From assembly GCF_019748715.1 (NCBI RefSeq), contig NZ_JACLBZ010000009.1, positions 40,651 through 104,650 on the forward strand: 64,000 bases of DNA. Direction: 5' to 3'. The notes below the pieces were generated by a model, which saw only the letters and a list, made by a program, of their open reading frames with translations, ran no database searches and was not told the DNA's origin. The first letter of the stretch is position 1, and each line of letters starts with the position of its first letter. A program made the translations under genes and the position numbers. The DNA is from Sporosarcina aquimarina (GTDB lineage: Bacteria; Bacillota; Bacilli; Bacillales_A; Planococcaceae). Below are positions 16,457 to 26,325 of this stretch, piece by piece.

Positions 16457-19400
16457 CGCAGCCTATCTCCTTCCGCATTTTATCTAATGATTCTTCAGGC
16501 TTAAACGCCGTATAGTTTCGTGCCGGCTGTGTCGGATCGGTCCGATCAAACTGGCAAATCGATTGATACGAGCAAAATTGACATGGCATATGCTCTTTCA
16601 GGCGGTACGGGTACACTCGCGTATCCCCTGCAAGCATGCCATCTCCCGCCTGTTGATGCCGTTTGCGGACGAATGAACGCATCATATTTAAGTCTTCCGT
16701 AGGTACCACTTTCGACGTGGAATAAAAGGAGCCGTCTTTTTTCAGCCGTGCCGGGATAATGAGCGATTCACTCTCAATATTGTCATCCATTGCAAGCGCC
16801 ACTTCGGCATCTTCCACGATATACCCTTGCATTTTGTACGATTTCATCAACTCTTTTTCCACTGCATCCTCGGCGAGCTCTTTCGTCAAGCGCAGCATCG
16901 GATTGTGCACATACATATAGAGCACGCCCGCCGGATCCGCATGGACACCGAGCCAATCCTCTGCGTGTTCGAGCGCCACATCTAAATACGTCAGCATCTG
17001 AAGCGACAGTCCGTAATACACTTCGGTCAAATCAAGCGCACGAGCGGAAGATTTATAATCGACGACACGCAAGAACGTCTGATCATCCTTCTTCATCGTA
17101 TCGATGCGATCAATCCGTCCTCTGATTTTCATTTGCTGACCTTGTTTCAAATGAATTTCAAGCGGCGGAATTTCTTCATTCGGACCGAATCCTGCTTCAA
17201 TGGCAATCGGTGTGAATCTTGAATTGCGGGCTTGTGACTGCAAGGCACGGATCGTCCGCTGAATAATTTGCATCAGCTTCCGCTGAATATACGCATACCG
17301 CTGACTGGACAGCAAGATCCGATGGAAGAACATTGGCGTCAACGCTTCAATCGCCTCTCGTCCAAGCTGCCAGCACTGTTCTTTCGTCAGAGATGCCCAC
17401 GATAATCCTCGCTTCATCACTTCATCCGATACCCACTTTAGGGCGGCATGGAATAGATCCCCAATATCGGGTGCTTCCAAATGGAACTCAAAACGCTCCT
17501 GCAAGCCAAGTCCGTACGTCGTGAAATGCTGGAACGGACAACTATAATACGATTCGATACGGGAAACACTCGTCGTAAAAGACGAACCATATAAACCAGC
17601 TGTCAGATGTGGATCGAGCATTTCGGTTTTCTGCCGTTTCAGCGCCGGCTGTACGATCGACTGAATGATCGACGACCACAGCGGATCCTCTTTATAATAA
17701 GCGAGCACCGCCTGCCACTCCGGTGCAATGGCCTCCTGCGAACTGGCCTGTCGCATGACACGCACCGCATAGGACAACGCGACTTTCGGATGCTCGATAT
17801 AGTGCATCTTGTCTTCCGTATCGGGCAATTCCGTCGGCTCAATCACCGCTAACTCAACCGGAATGCCCGCTGAAATCTGTTGCAATCTCGGAATATAAAG
17901 AGACGGAATCAACGCTTTTCCTTCTTCATCCGCAATCGGATAACTGACAGTCAATCGCTCACTTGCTCCGGTGAATGCACGATAAACCATATACGACTCA
18001 CGCATGAGTAGCATTTTCGAAGTTGGCGCAAGCGTGATACCGAGTTCACTGAACAATTCGCGGTCGCCATCGGACAGCAGTCCTTCCCGGTCACTCCGCA
18101 ACGGCAAAACACCTTCATTCGCACCGAGGACGAAAAGCGCCTCAACATCCATCGAATTAAACAACTCCACCGTCGTAACGGTCACTTGATCGAGCGATGG
18201 CGGAATGAGTTTGAACTCCAGCGTATCAAAACCTTCATCCAAAATTTTAATGGCTGCCTCAACCGGCAATTCCTTATCCCCAAACATCAAGACAAACTGA
18301 TCCAGCACATTGATCCAGCTATTCCATGCTTGCTCATGCTCTGCCGCCGCACGCAGTCTGTGCTCACTCCGCTCTTCCTTCTGCAACTCTACCATCTTGT
18401 CATAGACATTCAGCGACTCCATCGCGAAAAACAATGCTTCCGCCACGTCGCGTCCTGTTTTTGCTTTTTTTAACTGCTTTTCTAATTGCAAAATCGGGTC
18501 TCGAATCAAATCACGCGTTTCCGCATACTCCGCCTGCATTGCCAACTCTTCATCGGTTTGAACCGGACGAATCATTTCAAGACCGCGGTAGCGGTTGACC
18601 TTCCAGCGTTCTTCATCAAGCCAACGTGAACTGCCATGAATTCCTTTAGCCAGCACGAAGTTCTCCAACCGATCCGCCCGTTCCCTCCATACCCGCTTAT
18701 TTTCATTCACCGGGAAGAACAAATCGGTTTTCACAGCACGGAACACTGCTTCATACGACCAATCCGTCCGCACCGCCTCGAGCAGTGAACGCGCAAACTC
18801 AATGAGCGGATGATGGAGCATCGGTTTTTTCTGACTGATGAAAACTGGGATATCGTATTGAGAAAAGATCGTCTGAATCAATTCGTCATAAACATCTGGC
18901 TGTCTATAGACGACAGCCATGCCGCGGTAACGTTTGCCTTCACGCATCATTTTACGAATCGAACGCGCCACTGCGTGAACTTCTGCTCGTCGGTTCGTCG
19001 CTTCGATCAATTGGATATGACCTTCCGCTTCGTTCGGCACTGGAGGATAGCGATCGAACTGCGCCTCTAAATGCTGGAGTTCCTCATTCGTAAAACGTTT
19101 CATTTCAGTTAAATGAATCCGTTTTTCCATGTCTACAGAATCGCTATGAGCGAGCTGCTGCAGCATCGAATATTGTTGCTCCGCGGTATAGAACAGTTCA
19201 TGTTCCCCGCTGTGCAGCCTGTCCTCCATCGGCAATACGACGGTGACCCGCTTGGTAAATTTCATGAATTGATTGATGATATTGTATTCCTGTGTGGTAA
19301 AGTCTCCAAAGCCATCGATATAGACCGATGCATCTTTCAGCCACTCTGCAAAAGGGATTTGCTCAGCTAAAGCTGTAAGCTGTCCTTCGCTGTCCATAAA

Positions 19401-19931
19401 CGTAGTACCCAGACGCTCTTCGATTTTCTGAAGCAAAAGCTGAAGATCATGTGCTTTGTCCTGCAGTATCCGCGGAGCTTGTTTGTCTTCGAGCAGAGTT
19501 GTCAGTTCAGCAAATGCCTGCTGATCGATGCAGTATTTGCTGAATTCTTTCATGACGTCGCTGATTTGCTCAGCAAAGCCATGTTTTGAAGCGGCTTGTT
19601 TAAATAAGCGGAATGAATCTTTATTTTCCTCCAGCACGCTGCGCACGAGCATGCGATAGCCGAAGCTGTCGACTTCTTCCCTAGTGATGCCGCCAACTTC
19701 TTGCAGCACGCGCCAGGCCAGACGTTTGAACGTCAATACTTGGGCGCGGATCATCCCCGATAATCCAAATTTTGTAGATAGGCTATATTCCATCGAGTAG
19801 GATAGCTGATCGGGTACGATAACAATGATCGGTGGCCCCATCGGCCGCTCCTTTAACTCTTCCGCAATTTCCCTTTCGATAAAGGTGGTCTTTCCTGTCC
19901 CGGATCGACCAGTCACAAAACGCAACGACAT
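16440..19931 (-). CDS. addB: ATP-dependent helicase/deoxyribonuclease subunit B (AddB)
   Basis: The second AddAB subunit: an inactivated helicase core that recognises Chi, plus a RecB-like nuclease with an iron-sulfur cluster. The 1163 residues match the family. The N-terminal Walker A is TGRSGTGKTTF (residues 7-17). The C-terminal part carries the four-cysteine Fe-S set (one Cys in SYYSCPFQHF, three in MPCQFCSYQSIC) and the nuclease motif VVDYKSSA between them. It is first in the addB-addA-DUF418 unit. The ribosome site AAAGGAGAG precedes the ATG. I could not define its promoter in the repeat-rich region upstream. Confidence 0.97.
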   Translation of the reverse strand: MSLRFVTGRSGTGKTTFIEREIAEELKERPMGPPIIVIVPDQLSYSMEYSLSTKFGLSGMIRAQVLTFKRLAWRVLQEVGGITREEVDSFGYRMLVRSVLEENKDSFRLFKQAASKHGFAEQISDVMKEFSKYCIDQQAFAELTTLLEDKQAPRILQDKAHDLQLLLQKIEERLGTTFMDSEGQLTALAEQIPFAEWLKDASVYIDGFGDFTTQEYNIINQFMKFTKRVTVVLPMEDRLHSGEHELFYTAEQQYSMLQQLAHSDSVDMEKRIHLTEMKRFTNEELQHLEAQFDRYPPVPNEAEGHIQLIEATNRRAEVHAVARSIRKMMREGKRYRGMAVVYRQPDVYDELIQTIFSQYDIPVFISQKKPMLHHPLIEFARSLLEAVRTDWSYEAVFRAVKTDLFFPVNENKRVWRERADRLENFVLAKGIHGSSRWLDEERWKVNRYRGLEMIRPVQTDEELAMQAEYAETRDLIRDPILQLEKQLKKAKTGRDVAEALFFAMESLNVYDKMVELQKEERSEHRLRAAAEHEQAWNSWINVLDQFVLMFGDKELPVEAAIKILDEGFDTLEFKLIPPSLDQVTVTTVELFNSMDVEALFVLGANEGVLPLRSDREGLLSDGDRELFSELGITLAPTSKMLLMRESYMVYRAFTGASERLTVSYPIADEEGKALIPSLYIPRLQQISAGIPVELAVIEPTELPDTEDKMHYIEHPKVALSYAVRVMRQASSQEAIAPEWQAVLAYYKEDPLWSSIIQSIVQPALKRQKTEMLDPHLTAGLYGSSFTTSVSRIESYYSCPFQHFTTYGLGLQERFEFHLEAPDIGDLFHAALKWVSDEVMKRGLSWASLTKEQCWQLGREAIEALTPMFFHRILLSSQRYAYIQRKLMQIIQRTIRALQSQARNSRFTPIAIEAGFGPNEEIPPLEIHLKQGQQMKIRGRIDRIDTMKKDDQTFLRVVDYKSSARALDLTEVYYGLSLQMLTYLDVALEHAEDWLGVHADPAGVLYMYVHNPMLRLTKELAEDAVEKELMKSYKMQGYIVEDAEVALAMDDNIESESLIIPARLKKDGSFYSTSKVVPTEDLNMMRSFVRKRHQQAGDGMLAGDTRVYPYRLKEHMPCQFCSYQSICQFDRTDPTQPARNYTAFKPEESLDKMRKEIGCDENSR

Positions 19932-20030
19932 CTTTCTCTCTCCTTTCTATCCTTGTAAGGTATGGTGAATGTATTTACAGAAAAGCTGGCTAAAATCCAG
20001 CGAGCTAGTGTATGGCGGAAGAAGCGTCGG

Positions 20031-20720
20031 CATTGGACTCACTTCGGCGCTTGCGGATGGCTCCCGTAATGAGCCAGTCAGGAAGATCGCCTGTCTGTCT
20101 CATCACTCCGCCTACCGCTTGTAAGGCGCCTTCGTTTGATATGTTGAGAAACACATAGCCTAAGCTGTCTTTCACTACTTAGTAGATGTCAATTAGTTCT
20201 ATTTTTAAATACTATACTCACTAAATTAGCAACACAAGCGAAGCCGCAACTGCGGGGTCAGCCGTTGCCGTGAGCCAACTAGCGCTCTTTGCTAGTTGGC
20301 TCATGGCTGAAGGCAATCCCCCAGTGGCGTAGCGGTGACAAAGTACGGTCCTCCGCTCCTTACCAGAACCCATTATAAGTCGGGCAACCGTAACAGCAAA
20401 AAGAGTAAGCCCATTGGACTCACTTCGGCGCTTGCGGATGGCTACCACAATGAGCCAATCAGGAAGAGCGCCTGTTTGTCTCATTGCTCCGCCTACCGCT
20501 TGTAAGGCGCCTACGTTTGGTAAGTGAAAGCACTTGGTATATCTATTTGCACATTGGATTCTATTAATGAGCTGGATGCTGAGACCTTCCCATTTTAAAC
20601 GCCACTCTCGTTATTTTAACCACTCCAGCGAAGCCGCAACTGCGGGGTCGGCCGGAGCCATGAGACAACTAGCGCCCTTTGCCAGAACCCACTATCAGTC
20701 GAGCGACGAAACAACAAAAA
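20031..20720. repeat. Tandem composite repeat A-B-A-B between addB and the TVP38 gene
   Basis: Two sequence types alternate. Unit A occurs at 20031-20138 and 20412-20521 (both begin CATTGGACTCACTTCGGCG and end CGCTTGTAAGGCGCC plus about ten bases). Unit B occurs at 20236-20405 and 20622-20720 (both carry GCGAAGCCGCAACTGCGGGG and CAGAACCCA). Spacing is 381 bp for A and 390 bp for B, so a segment of about 385 bp was duplicated; the second B has lost about 70 bp. The lost part held the hairpin GAGCCAACTAGC/GCTAGTTGGCTC at 20271-20302. No gene is credible in 19932-20777; frames on both strands here are by-products of the repeats. Confidence 0.85.
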
Positions 20721-20777
20721 AATCCTGTCGACTCCTTTCCTTCATTGTACCGAAAGAAAAGATAGACAGGAAATATT

Positions 20778-21413
20778 TTAAACGTTTTTCTTATCCGACT
20801 GCCCCAAAGTGGAGAAACTCTTAAAATCTTCCTCCACCTTCTTCGCCAGCCTGCGCTCAAACCACTTACCAACCAACCACAACAGGAAAATTAGGAAAAA
20901 CATAATCAACGTGCGAATCGGATTCGTAAACAACGCACGTATATCATGCCCGATATACGTAATCATCAAAATCATGACCAACTTACCAAGCATCAACGCA
21001 AACAAAAAATTCTTCTTATTCATATTTGACAAACCCGCCACTAAATTAACAACCGAAGAAGGAGTGAATGGAAAGCAAAGCAAAATGAACAACGGACCGA
21101 ATCCATTGCGTTCCACCCATCGAATCAACTTCTGCACACGCACCGGCTTTGTCAAAAACGTGAAAAAGCGATTATCCCCGTACTTCCGAATGAGCAAGAA
21201 CACCGCATACGACCCTGCCACCGTACCTGCCCATGAAAGCAGGAAACCTTGCCAAAAACCAAACGCCAGAGCATTTGCGATGACGAACACGACCAACGGC
21301 AGAAATGGCAAAAACGCCTCCAAAAAAGGCGGGATTAAGCCCATATAAAACCCAATCGACTCATATTGCCTTGCCAATTCCTCCACTTTATCAATTGATA
21401 GCCATTCCTTCAT
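20778..21413 (-). CDS. TVP38/TMEM64 (VTT-domain) membrane protein
   Basis: A 211-residue integral membrane protein of the DedA/VTT superfamily, relatives of lipid scramblase-type proteins. The family core is FLEAFLPFLPLVVFVIANAL, then GTVAGSYAVFLLIRKYG, and PFTPSSVVNLVAGLSNM with the conserved Pro-Ser. About five or six helices are predicted; the tail is charged. The frame is open to a GTG at 21428, but GAGGGTG lies six bases before the ATG at 21413. B. subtilis has a TVP38 gene (yhjE) not far upstream of addB, so position agrees. Substrate is unknown. Confidence 0.87.
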   Translation of the reverse strand: MKEWLSIDKVEELARQYESIGFYMGLIPPFLEAFLPFLPLVVFVIANALAFGFWQGFLLSWAGTVAGSYAVFLLIRKYGDNRFFTFLTKPVRVQKLIRWVERNGFGPLFILLCFPFTPSSVVNLVAGLSNMNKKNFLFALMLGKLVMILMITYIGHDIRALFTNPIRTLIMFFLIFLLWLVGKWFERRLAKKVEEDFKSFSTLGQSDKKNV

Positions 21414-21544
21414 CGCAAACACCCTCACCGTTTAAAGTTCAATTAAATATGTTTACTTCTCCATATAATTGCAAAAGTCCCTAGCATCTGTCCATTTATA
21501 GTATAATAGCAGAAAGATTCTGATAGAAAGATGGGCTGCTTCAT

Positions 21545-22267
21545 ATGAATACAACTTTTTCTCAAGGCCTGAAAGCAGGATCGAGCATCGCCATCGGCTA
21601 CTTTCCGGTTGCCTTAACGTTCGGACTGCTTGCTAAAACAACTGGACTGTCTATGATCGAAGCGACTGCTATGAGTTTGATTGTCTACGCAGGGGCTTCG
21701 CAATATATGGCACTTAGCCTGATCGCAACAGGCGTAGCACCTTGGCTCGTCGTCATGAATACATTTATCGTCAACATACGCCATTTCCTGATGACCGCTT
21801 CATTAAGCGAAAAAGTGGAACCGGCACCGAAGTGGATGAAGGCGATTTATGCATTCGGTATTACGGACGAGTCATTCTCCGTCCTGTCTACACAAAAAGG
21901 CAAGATCACGACAGCTTTCGCATTTGGCGTTGCCTCAATCGCCTATGGCAGCTGGGTTTTCTTCACTGCAGTAGGACATGTTATTGGCGCCAACCTTCCG
22001 CAATTTTTACAAAATGCGATGTCTGTGGCGCTCTATGCAATGTTTATCGGATTGCTCGTCCCTTCGATGAAAGGCAATCGCAAAGTTGTCTTGCTTGCCG
22101 CAATCGGAGCTGCTATTCATTGCGTGTTGTATTACGGAAATCTGCTGTCCACCGGATGGTCTATTCTGGTCGCAACACTCGGATCCGCTATTTTTGTAGA
22201 AATCATTTATGTAAAAAATAACAAGACAGTCGAACATTGGACTGTACAAAAGGAGGCGGATAACTGA
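21545..22267 (+). CDS. azlC: AzlC family branched-chain amino acid exporter, large subunit
   Basis: A 240-residue membrane permease with about seven or eight helices. It carries AzlC-family sequence: GYFPVALTFGLLA, the YAGASQYMAL motif (residues 55-64), FIVNIRHFLMTASL and FGITDESFSV. AzlC with AzlD exports branched-chain amino acids and their analogues across the cytoplasmic membrane; here the exact amino acids are inferred. A TATAAT at 21502-21507 lies 38 bp upstream, without a good -35. The stop overlaps the azlD start (TGATG). Confidence 0.92.
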   Translation: MNTTFSQGLKAGSSIAIGYFPVALTFGLLAKTTGLSMIEATAMSLIVYAGASQYMALSLIATGVAPWLVVMNTFIVNIRHFLMTASLSEKVEPAPKWMKAIYAFGITDESFSVLSTQKGKITTAFAFGVASIAYGSWVFFTAVGHVIGANLPQFLQNAMSVALYAMFIGLLVPSMKGNRKVVLLAAIGAAIHCVLYYGNLLSTGWSILVATLGSAIFVEIIYVKNNKTVEHWTVQKEADN

Positions 22268-22569
22268 TGGGCGCTGCATATTGGTGGATGCTGCTCGGGA
22301 TGGCGATCGCTACGTACGTGCCTCGAATGATTCCTTTGACGTTTTTGGATGGAAAAGAGTTGCCGCCGATCGTCAGCGGGGTACTTCGCAATATTCCGTA
22401 CGCTGTGCTTGGTGCGCTAATTTTCCCTGCGGTTCTTCATATCCAAGACAATATCCTGTTCGGAGTCATCGGTGCCGTCACGGCTTTTGCTCTGTCTTTC
22501 ATCGGACTCGATGTCATGTTCGTCGTTATAGGAACGATTGCAGTATTAGCTGTTTATAGTTTGTTTTAA
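22267..22569 (+). CDS. azlD: AzlD family branched-chain amino acid exporter, small subunit
   Basis: A 100-residue membrane protein with three or four helices, the small partner of AzlC. Family markers are the N-terminal TYVPRMIPLTFLDGKELPP and LRNIPYAVLGALIFPAV. The ATG overlaps the azlC stop by one base, so the two are translationally coupled and form the exporter together. A strong bidirectional terminator follows at 22642. Confidence 0.92.
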   Translation: MGAAYWWMLLGMAIATYVPRMIPLTFLDGKELPPIVSGVLRNIPYAVLGALIFPAVLHIQDNILFGVIGAVTAFALSFIGLDVMFVVIGTIAVLAVYSLF

Positions 22570-22635
22570 TCGCTCTCTTATCTTAATTATCCCCGAAACA
22601 CTCCTGACTAAAACAGAGAATGCAATTTTAGGAAC

Positions 22636-22682
22636 AAAAAGGCGGTCTTCAAAGAGTTATATGCTTTGAAAACCGCTTTTTT
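22636..22682. terminator. Bidirectional terminator between azlD and csbA
   Basis: The arms 22642-22654 and 22664-22676 (GCGGTCTTCAAAG/CTTTGAAAACCGC) have five A's upstream and six T's downstream, serving both convergent units. Confidence 0.92.
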
Positions 22683-22933
22683 CATTCCTCCATTTGGCTT
22701 CTCCGGGCATTGCGCACCATACGTGAAGCAAACCAAAACCCAACCGTTAACGAGACTGCATCCGCTACGTAGAGCAGCCAATTATGCGTGTACCCTGCAT
22801 AGACAGAGGCTGCAATTAAGGCCAATGTAAGGATGAGCCCTACCACATGATGGAATGTCACCCTCGTAAAAAACACCACTAAAATTCCTGGCAACAATGT
22901 AGCAAGCAGAAGCTTCGTTTCAAAATCATGCAT
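22682..22933 (-). CDS. csbA: CsbA family membrane protein (DUF2198)
   Basis: An 83-residue protein with three hydrophobic helices and a basic tail (RNARRSQ). LLLATLLPGILVVFFTRVTFHHVVG resembles B. subtilis CsbA (DUF2198), a sigma-B-controlled protein of unknown function encoded near uvrB and minJ. It lies 14 bp downstream of minJ on the same strand and so is likely cotranscribed. GGAGAG precedes the ATG. I see no sigma-B promoter in front of it here. Confidence 0.82.
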   Translation of the reverse strand: MHDFETKLLLATLLPGILVVFFTRVTFHHVVGLILTLALIAASVYAGYTHNWLLYVADAVSLTVGFWFASRMVRNARRSQMEE

Positions 22934-22947
22934 CGTACTCTCTCCTT

Positions 22948-24123
22948 TTACCGCACGACTAGCATACCTAGACGGAAATGATCGTGGCGGTACAACACTT
23001 GTTGCTTCAGCCGCACTTCACCGTCACGGCCAATCACCTGCAAACGGCAATGAGCAGCATTCACTTGTATCGCGTCATACAATTCACCTTCATTATGAAT
23101 CGTAATACCGTTCACCGACTTAATCAGATCACCTGGAATAATTCCCATTTTTTCTGCTGGGGAATCCTCCAGTACAGTAACGACGAACACCCCTTCAGAC
23201 TGCGGCACTAATATTAATGGCTTTTTGCGCTCGGAAACAGAGATCAAAACAGACAGGAAGATACGACACAACACTCCCGCGATCAACGCGGCCCAACCAA
23301 GAATCGGCATCCATATCGCTCCGACGCCTATGGCTGCAACCGCAATCCCAAGCCAAGCGACCGCTGTACCCACTTTGGGAAACAGCACATCCGGGAACGA
23401 AGCACGCGCCATCTGCGAAAAACCGATGATCAGCGGAATTGGTACGAATGAAAACTTTTCTGCCCCGAGCGTGAATTGTGGCCAGTAAGGAGCATATTCC
23501 GCGACCATATGACCGGGCACTAAGAGAACAACCGGAACTATCCACAACAGTTTTGATTTATAGATCGCCGCACGCATTCCTCGATTTGTCGGAATCAAAA
23601 CCGGTGAAGCATGTCGGCTCGCATAACGACGGATCAGCAAACCTTCCGTAATCAATAATAGGCCGGCGATAATCGGGACTGTAATAGCCAATGTGCCGAA
23701 AAAGTCCAAATCCTCTTGTACAAACCAATCGTTAATTGAAAAATCTCCCGCCCATCGACCGACTGCATATAAACCGAAAAACGCTATCGCTGCATAATAG
23801 ATCGGTGAAGCTAGTTTATAGGAAAATGATAAGATTACTAGCAACATCACGAGCGAAAAAATTATGATCCAATTAAAATCGACAATTAATCCTACGCCTG
23901 CAATTAGAACAGAAAGCAGCAAGCCATGTATCCAGGCAGAAGAAAGCGCATGCTTCATCTCCGTCAAGCCAGCCAGCACGCGGGTCGTAAAGTCTTTTCT
24001 TTCTCTCTTGACTCGCACGTAGCCGAGCAGCACGGCCGCAAGCAAAGCAACCAGCCAGACTGGATTAAGAAGAAAATATAATATTGCTTCCATAATAGTA
24101 TTCAGTAGTTCGCTAGACATCAT
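22948..24123 (-). CDS. minJ: Cell division topological determinant MinJ (membrane PDZ protein)
   Basis: A 391-residue polytopic membrane protein with about eight helices followed by a C-terminal PDZ domain (about 300-391; VVTVLEDSPAEKMGIIPGDLI is the peptide-groove strand). In B. subtilis MinJ bridges DivIVA and MinD at cell poles and septa and helps to disassemble the divisome. Length and architecture fit. Two adjacent ATG codons follow AAGGTGAT; either may be used. It lies between csbA and ctpB, as in B. subtilis, but a terminator separates it from ctpB. Confidence 0.88.
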   Translation of the reverse strand: MMSSELLNTIMEAILYFLLNPVWLVALLAAVLLGYVRVKRERKDFTTRVLAGLTEMKHALSSAWIHGLLLSVLIAGVGLIVDFNWIIIFSLVMLLVILSFSYKLASPIYYAAIAFFGLYAVGRWAGDFSINDWFVQEDLDFFGTLAITVPIIAGLLLITEGLLIRRYASRHASPVLIPTNRGMRAAIYKSKLLWIVPVVLLVPGHMVAEYAPYWPQFTLGAEKFSFVPIPLIIGFSQMARASFPDVLFPKVGTAVAWLGIAVAAIGVGAIWMPILGWAALIAGVLCRIFLSVLISVSERKKPLILVPQSEGVFVVTVLEDSPAEKMGIIPGDLIKSVNGITIHNEGELYDAIQVNAAHCRLQVIGRDGEVRLKQQVLYRHDHFRLGMLVVR

Positions 24124-24200
24124 CTATCACCTTCCCGCTCGTCCAAACAACTCTTTTCCCCATTGTACAAAAAATGAAGGGAAATAGCGAATGCAGAACG

Positions 24201-24227
24201 AAAAAAACGCACCTCCTATGAGATGCG
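24201..24227 (-). terminator. Terminator of the redoxin-ctpB unit
   Basis: CGCACCTC/GAGATGCG arms (24208-24227, one G-U pair) are followed on the minus strand by seven T's. Confidence 0.85.
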
Positions 24228-24233
24228 CTCTAT

Positions 24234-25667
24234 TTATTCTGCTAATTCATTTACTAAATAATCAATTGCCATCCTCAACTGCTTATCGTTTTTCGCATCT
24301 CCGCGGTACTCCTCTACTGCAGCCTTCAACGTAGTGAAAAACTCTCGATCCATCGCATCATTGTCGGCGATTTGATGGTCTGCACGGAATGCCTGTACTG
24401 CTTCGGCAGTATCTTTATCAAAAAAACCGTCTACTCGGCCGGTCTCATAATCAAAAGCTTTCAGCATCCGTTGCGCATAAGCGATTTGGTCATTGTAGTG
24501 ACCCTCTTTAAACGTTTCCGTGACCATTTGTAAATGCTCCGTGAACAGTATACTCTGCTTCACTTCTATATCTGCTTTGACCCCTTTTCCGTGAATCCAC
24601 TTTTCTTTCGGTGTCAGCCATTTATTCGTCGATAGTTTTAACTCGCCACCGTTTGTTAACTCCATCGTCTCCTGTACAGTACCTTTCCCGAAGCTTGTTG
24701 TGCCGATGATGGCTCCGCGTTTCAGGTCTTTTACAGCTGCGCTTAACACTTCACTTGCGGATGCGCTTCCCACGTCTTGTACGAGTACAACCGGGATTTG
24801 TTTCAATCGTTCATTGTAATCGAGATCCGCAGATTTCTCTGTCACGAGTGGAGTCAAATTCCCTTTCGCATCCTGCATCACGACAAACACCTTATCTTCA
24901 TTCAATAAACTCCCCGCTATTTCGGAGACTGCCATTAAATAACCGCCTGGATTGCCGCGAACATCGATGATAATCGCCTTCGCACCCTGCTTAATGACTT
25001 CTGAAGTTGCTTTTTGCCATTCTTTCGCCGTCTCTTCACCGAACATCGTCAGTGCTATGTACCCTAACTTAGCACCTCGTTCTTCCAACAGTTGATGTGA
25101 AACGGACTGCACCGGAATTTGATCTCGAACAATGGTATATTCCATATGTTTATCTGCGTCCGGCCGGAAAATCGTCATCTTCACTTCAGTTCCTTCTTTA
25201 CCTCGAATCAAATTTACGACTTCTTGCAGCGTTTCACTGCTTAATCGCTCATTGCCTACCTTTACGATTTCATCATACGGCTGTAAACCTGCTTTCTCCG
25301 CTGGCCCTCCTTTTATAGGAGAGACGATGATATACTTACCGTTCGTCCGCGTCACTTCAGCCCCAATTCCTACTCGGGAGCCTGCCAGCGATTCACGGTG
25401 TGAAGCTGCTTCTTGTTCCGTCAAATAAGTCGAATACGGATCACCTATCGTGTCCGTCATTCCACGCAGTGCTCCTTCGACGAGCCTGTCCTTTTCGACT
25501 GGATAAACTGCTTTTTCTTGAATGGTTTCATACACTTCATCCAGCACAGGCAACTTACTGATGGGCTTTGCTGATTCCGATCCTGATTTTCCGCAACCAT
25601 TCAATCCGAACAGCACACCGCCGATCAGCAAGATGCTTCCCAATAAAAAAAGCCTGCTCCTACGCAT
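24234..25667 (-). CDS. ctpB: S41 family carboxyl-terminal processing peptidase (CtpB-like)
   Basis: A 477-residue serine peptidase acting outside the membrane. The N terminus is a hydrophobic helix ending in LNGC, a plausible lipobox, so it may be a lipoprotein. A PDZ domain (about 85-165) with GVGIGAEV and SPAEKAG-like GGPAEKAGLQPYDEI precedes the S41 core with the nucleophile in DVGSASASEVLSAA and the catalytic Lys in TSFGKGTVQ. A peptidoglycan-binding domain follows (about 380-430, DGFFDKDTAEAVQAF). B. subtilis CtpB cleaves SpoIVFA in sporulation; that role is inferred. The frame opens further to 25763, but GGAGGAGG precedes the ATG at 25667. Confidence 0.92.
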   Translation of the reverse strand: MRRSRLFLLGSILLIGGVLFGLNGCGKSGSESAKPISKLPVLDEVYETIQEKAVYPVEKDRLVEGALRGMTDTIGDPYSTYLTEQEAASHRESLAGSRVGIGAEVTRTNGKYIIVSPIKGGPAEKAGLQPYDEIVKVGNERLSSETLQEVVNLIRGKEGTEVKMTIFRPDADKHMEYTIVRDQIPVQSVSHQLLEERGAKLGYIALTMFGEETAKEWQKATSEVIKQGAKAIIIDVRGNPGGYLMAVSEIAGSLLNEDKVFVVMQDAKGNLTPLVTEKSADLDYNERLKQIPVVLVQDVGSASASEVLSAAVKDLKRGAIIGTTSFGKGTVQETMELTNGGELKLSTNKWLTPKEKWIHGKGVKADIEVKQSILFTEHLQMVTETFKEGHYNDQIAYAQRMLKAFDYETGRVDGFFDKDTAEAVQAFRADHQIADNDAMDREFFTTLKAAVEEYRGDAKNDKQLRMAIDYLVNELAE

Positions 25668-25737
25668 GCATAACCTCCTCCTCCCTCCACTATATGAAGG
25701 AAGATAAGAAGTTACGACACGAGAACAGACTCTTTTT

Positions 25738-26325
25738 TCAATCCATAAAATCGACCAATTCATTCAACGTTTTTTCATCTAACGGGCCAATGACCTTTTG
25801 TGCAATTCGCCCTTTCGTATCGATCATAAACGTTGTCGGCATGGAGAATACACCATACATTCGCGTTACTTCCGCAGTTTTATCAAGCGGGATCGGAAAG
25901 CTCAATTTATACGACTTTACGAAATTCTCTACTTCACTGATTCCCAGTTTCTCTGACTCCGTCACATTGACCGCAATCAATTCGACTTGATCTTCATCCG
26001 TCAGTTTCGAATGAAAACTTTCCATATGCGGCATTTCTGCTTTGCATGGAGGACACCAGGTCGCCCAGAAATTCAAGATCACTTTCTTACCTTTCAGCTC
26101 TGACAAAGTCACCGTTTCACCGGCAAGTGTCTCCAATGTGAAGTCAGGAGCAGGTGAATACTGTTCGAGCCCTTCTTCAGCCACCTCTAGTTCATTCGCT
26201 TGGCTCAAGGAGGTTACAGGCGATTCAATCGGCTCAGGCTTTTCCACTGTATTCTTCACCATCAAAAAAACCAATGTGCCGATCACTAACAAACTGAGGA
26301 TGGATCCAATCATTTTTTTACTCAC
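25738..26325 (-). CDS. Membrane-anchored TlpA/ResA-type thiol-disulfide oxidoreductase
   Basis: A 195-residue protein with one N-terminal membrane helix (about 5-23) and an extracellular thioredoxin-fold domain. The active site is WATWCPPCKAEMP with Cys91 and Cys94, and the cis-Pro loop is SMPTTFMID. Such proteins reduce disulfides for cytochrome c maturation or spore envelope proteins. The GTG start overlaps the stop of the upstream membrane gene (GTGA) and ctpB follows after 70 bp, so the three form one unit; the ribosome site is AAAGGAAG. Its redox partner is unknown. Confidence 0.88.
   Translation of the reverse strand: MSKKMIGSILSLLVIGTLVFLMVKNTVEKPEPIESPVTSLSQANELEVAEEGLEQYSPAPDFTLETLAGETVTLSELKGKKVILNFWATWCPPCKAEMPHMESFHSKLTDEDQVELIAVNVTESEKLGISEVENFVKSYKLSFPIPLDKTAEVTRMYGVFSMPTTFMIDTKGRIAQKVIGPLDEKTLNELVDFMD

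Noticed and set aside
20221..20484. Frames in the A-B repeat array (also 20534-20824 and 20669-20872)
   Set aside because: They follow the repeat units rather than a protein family and have no start signals.
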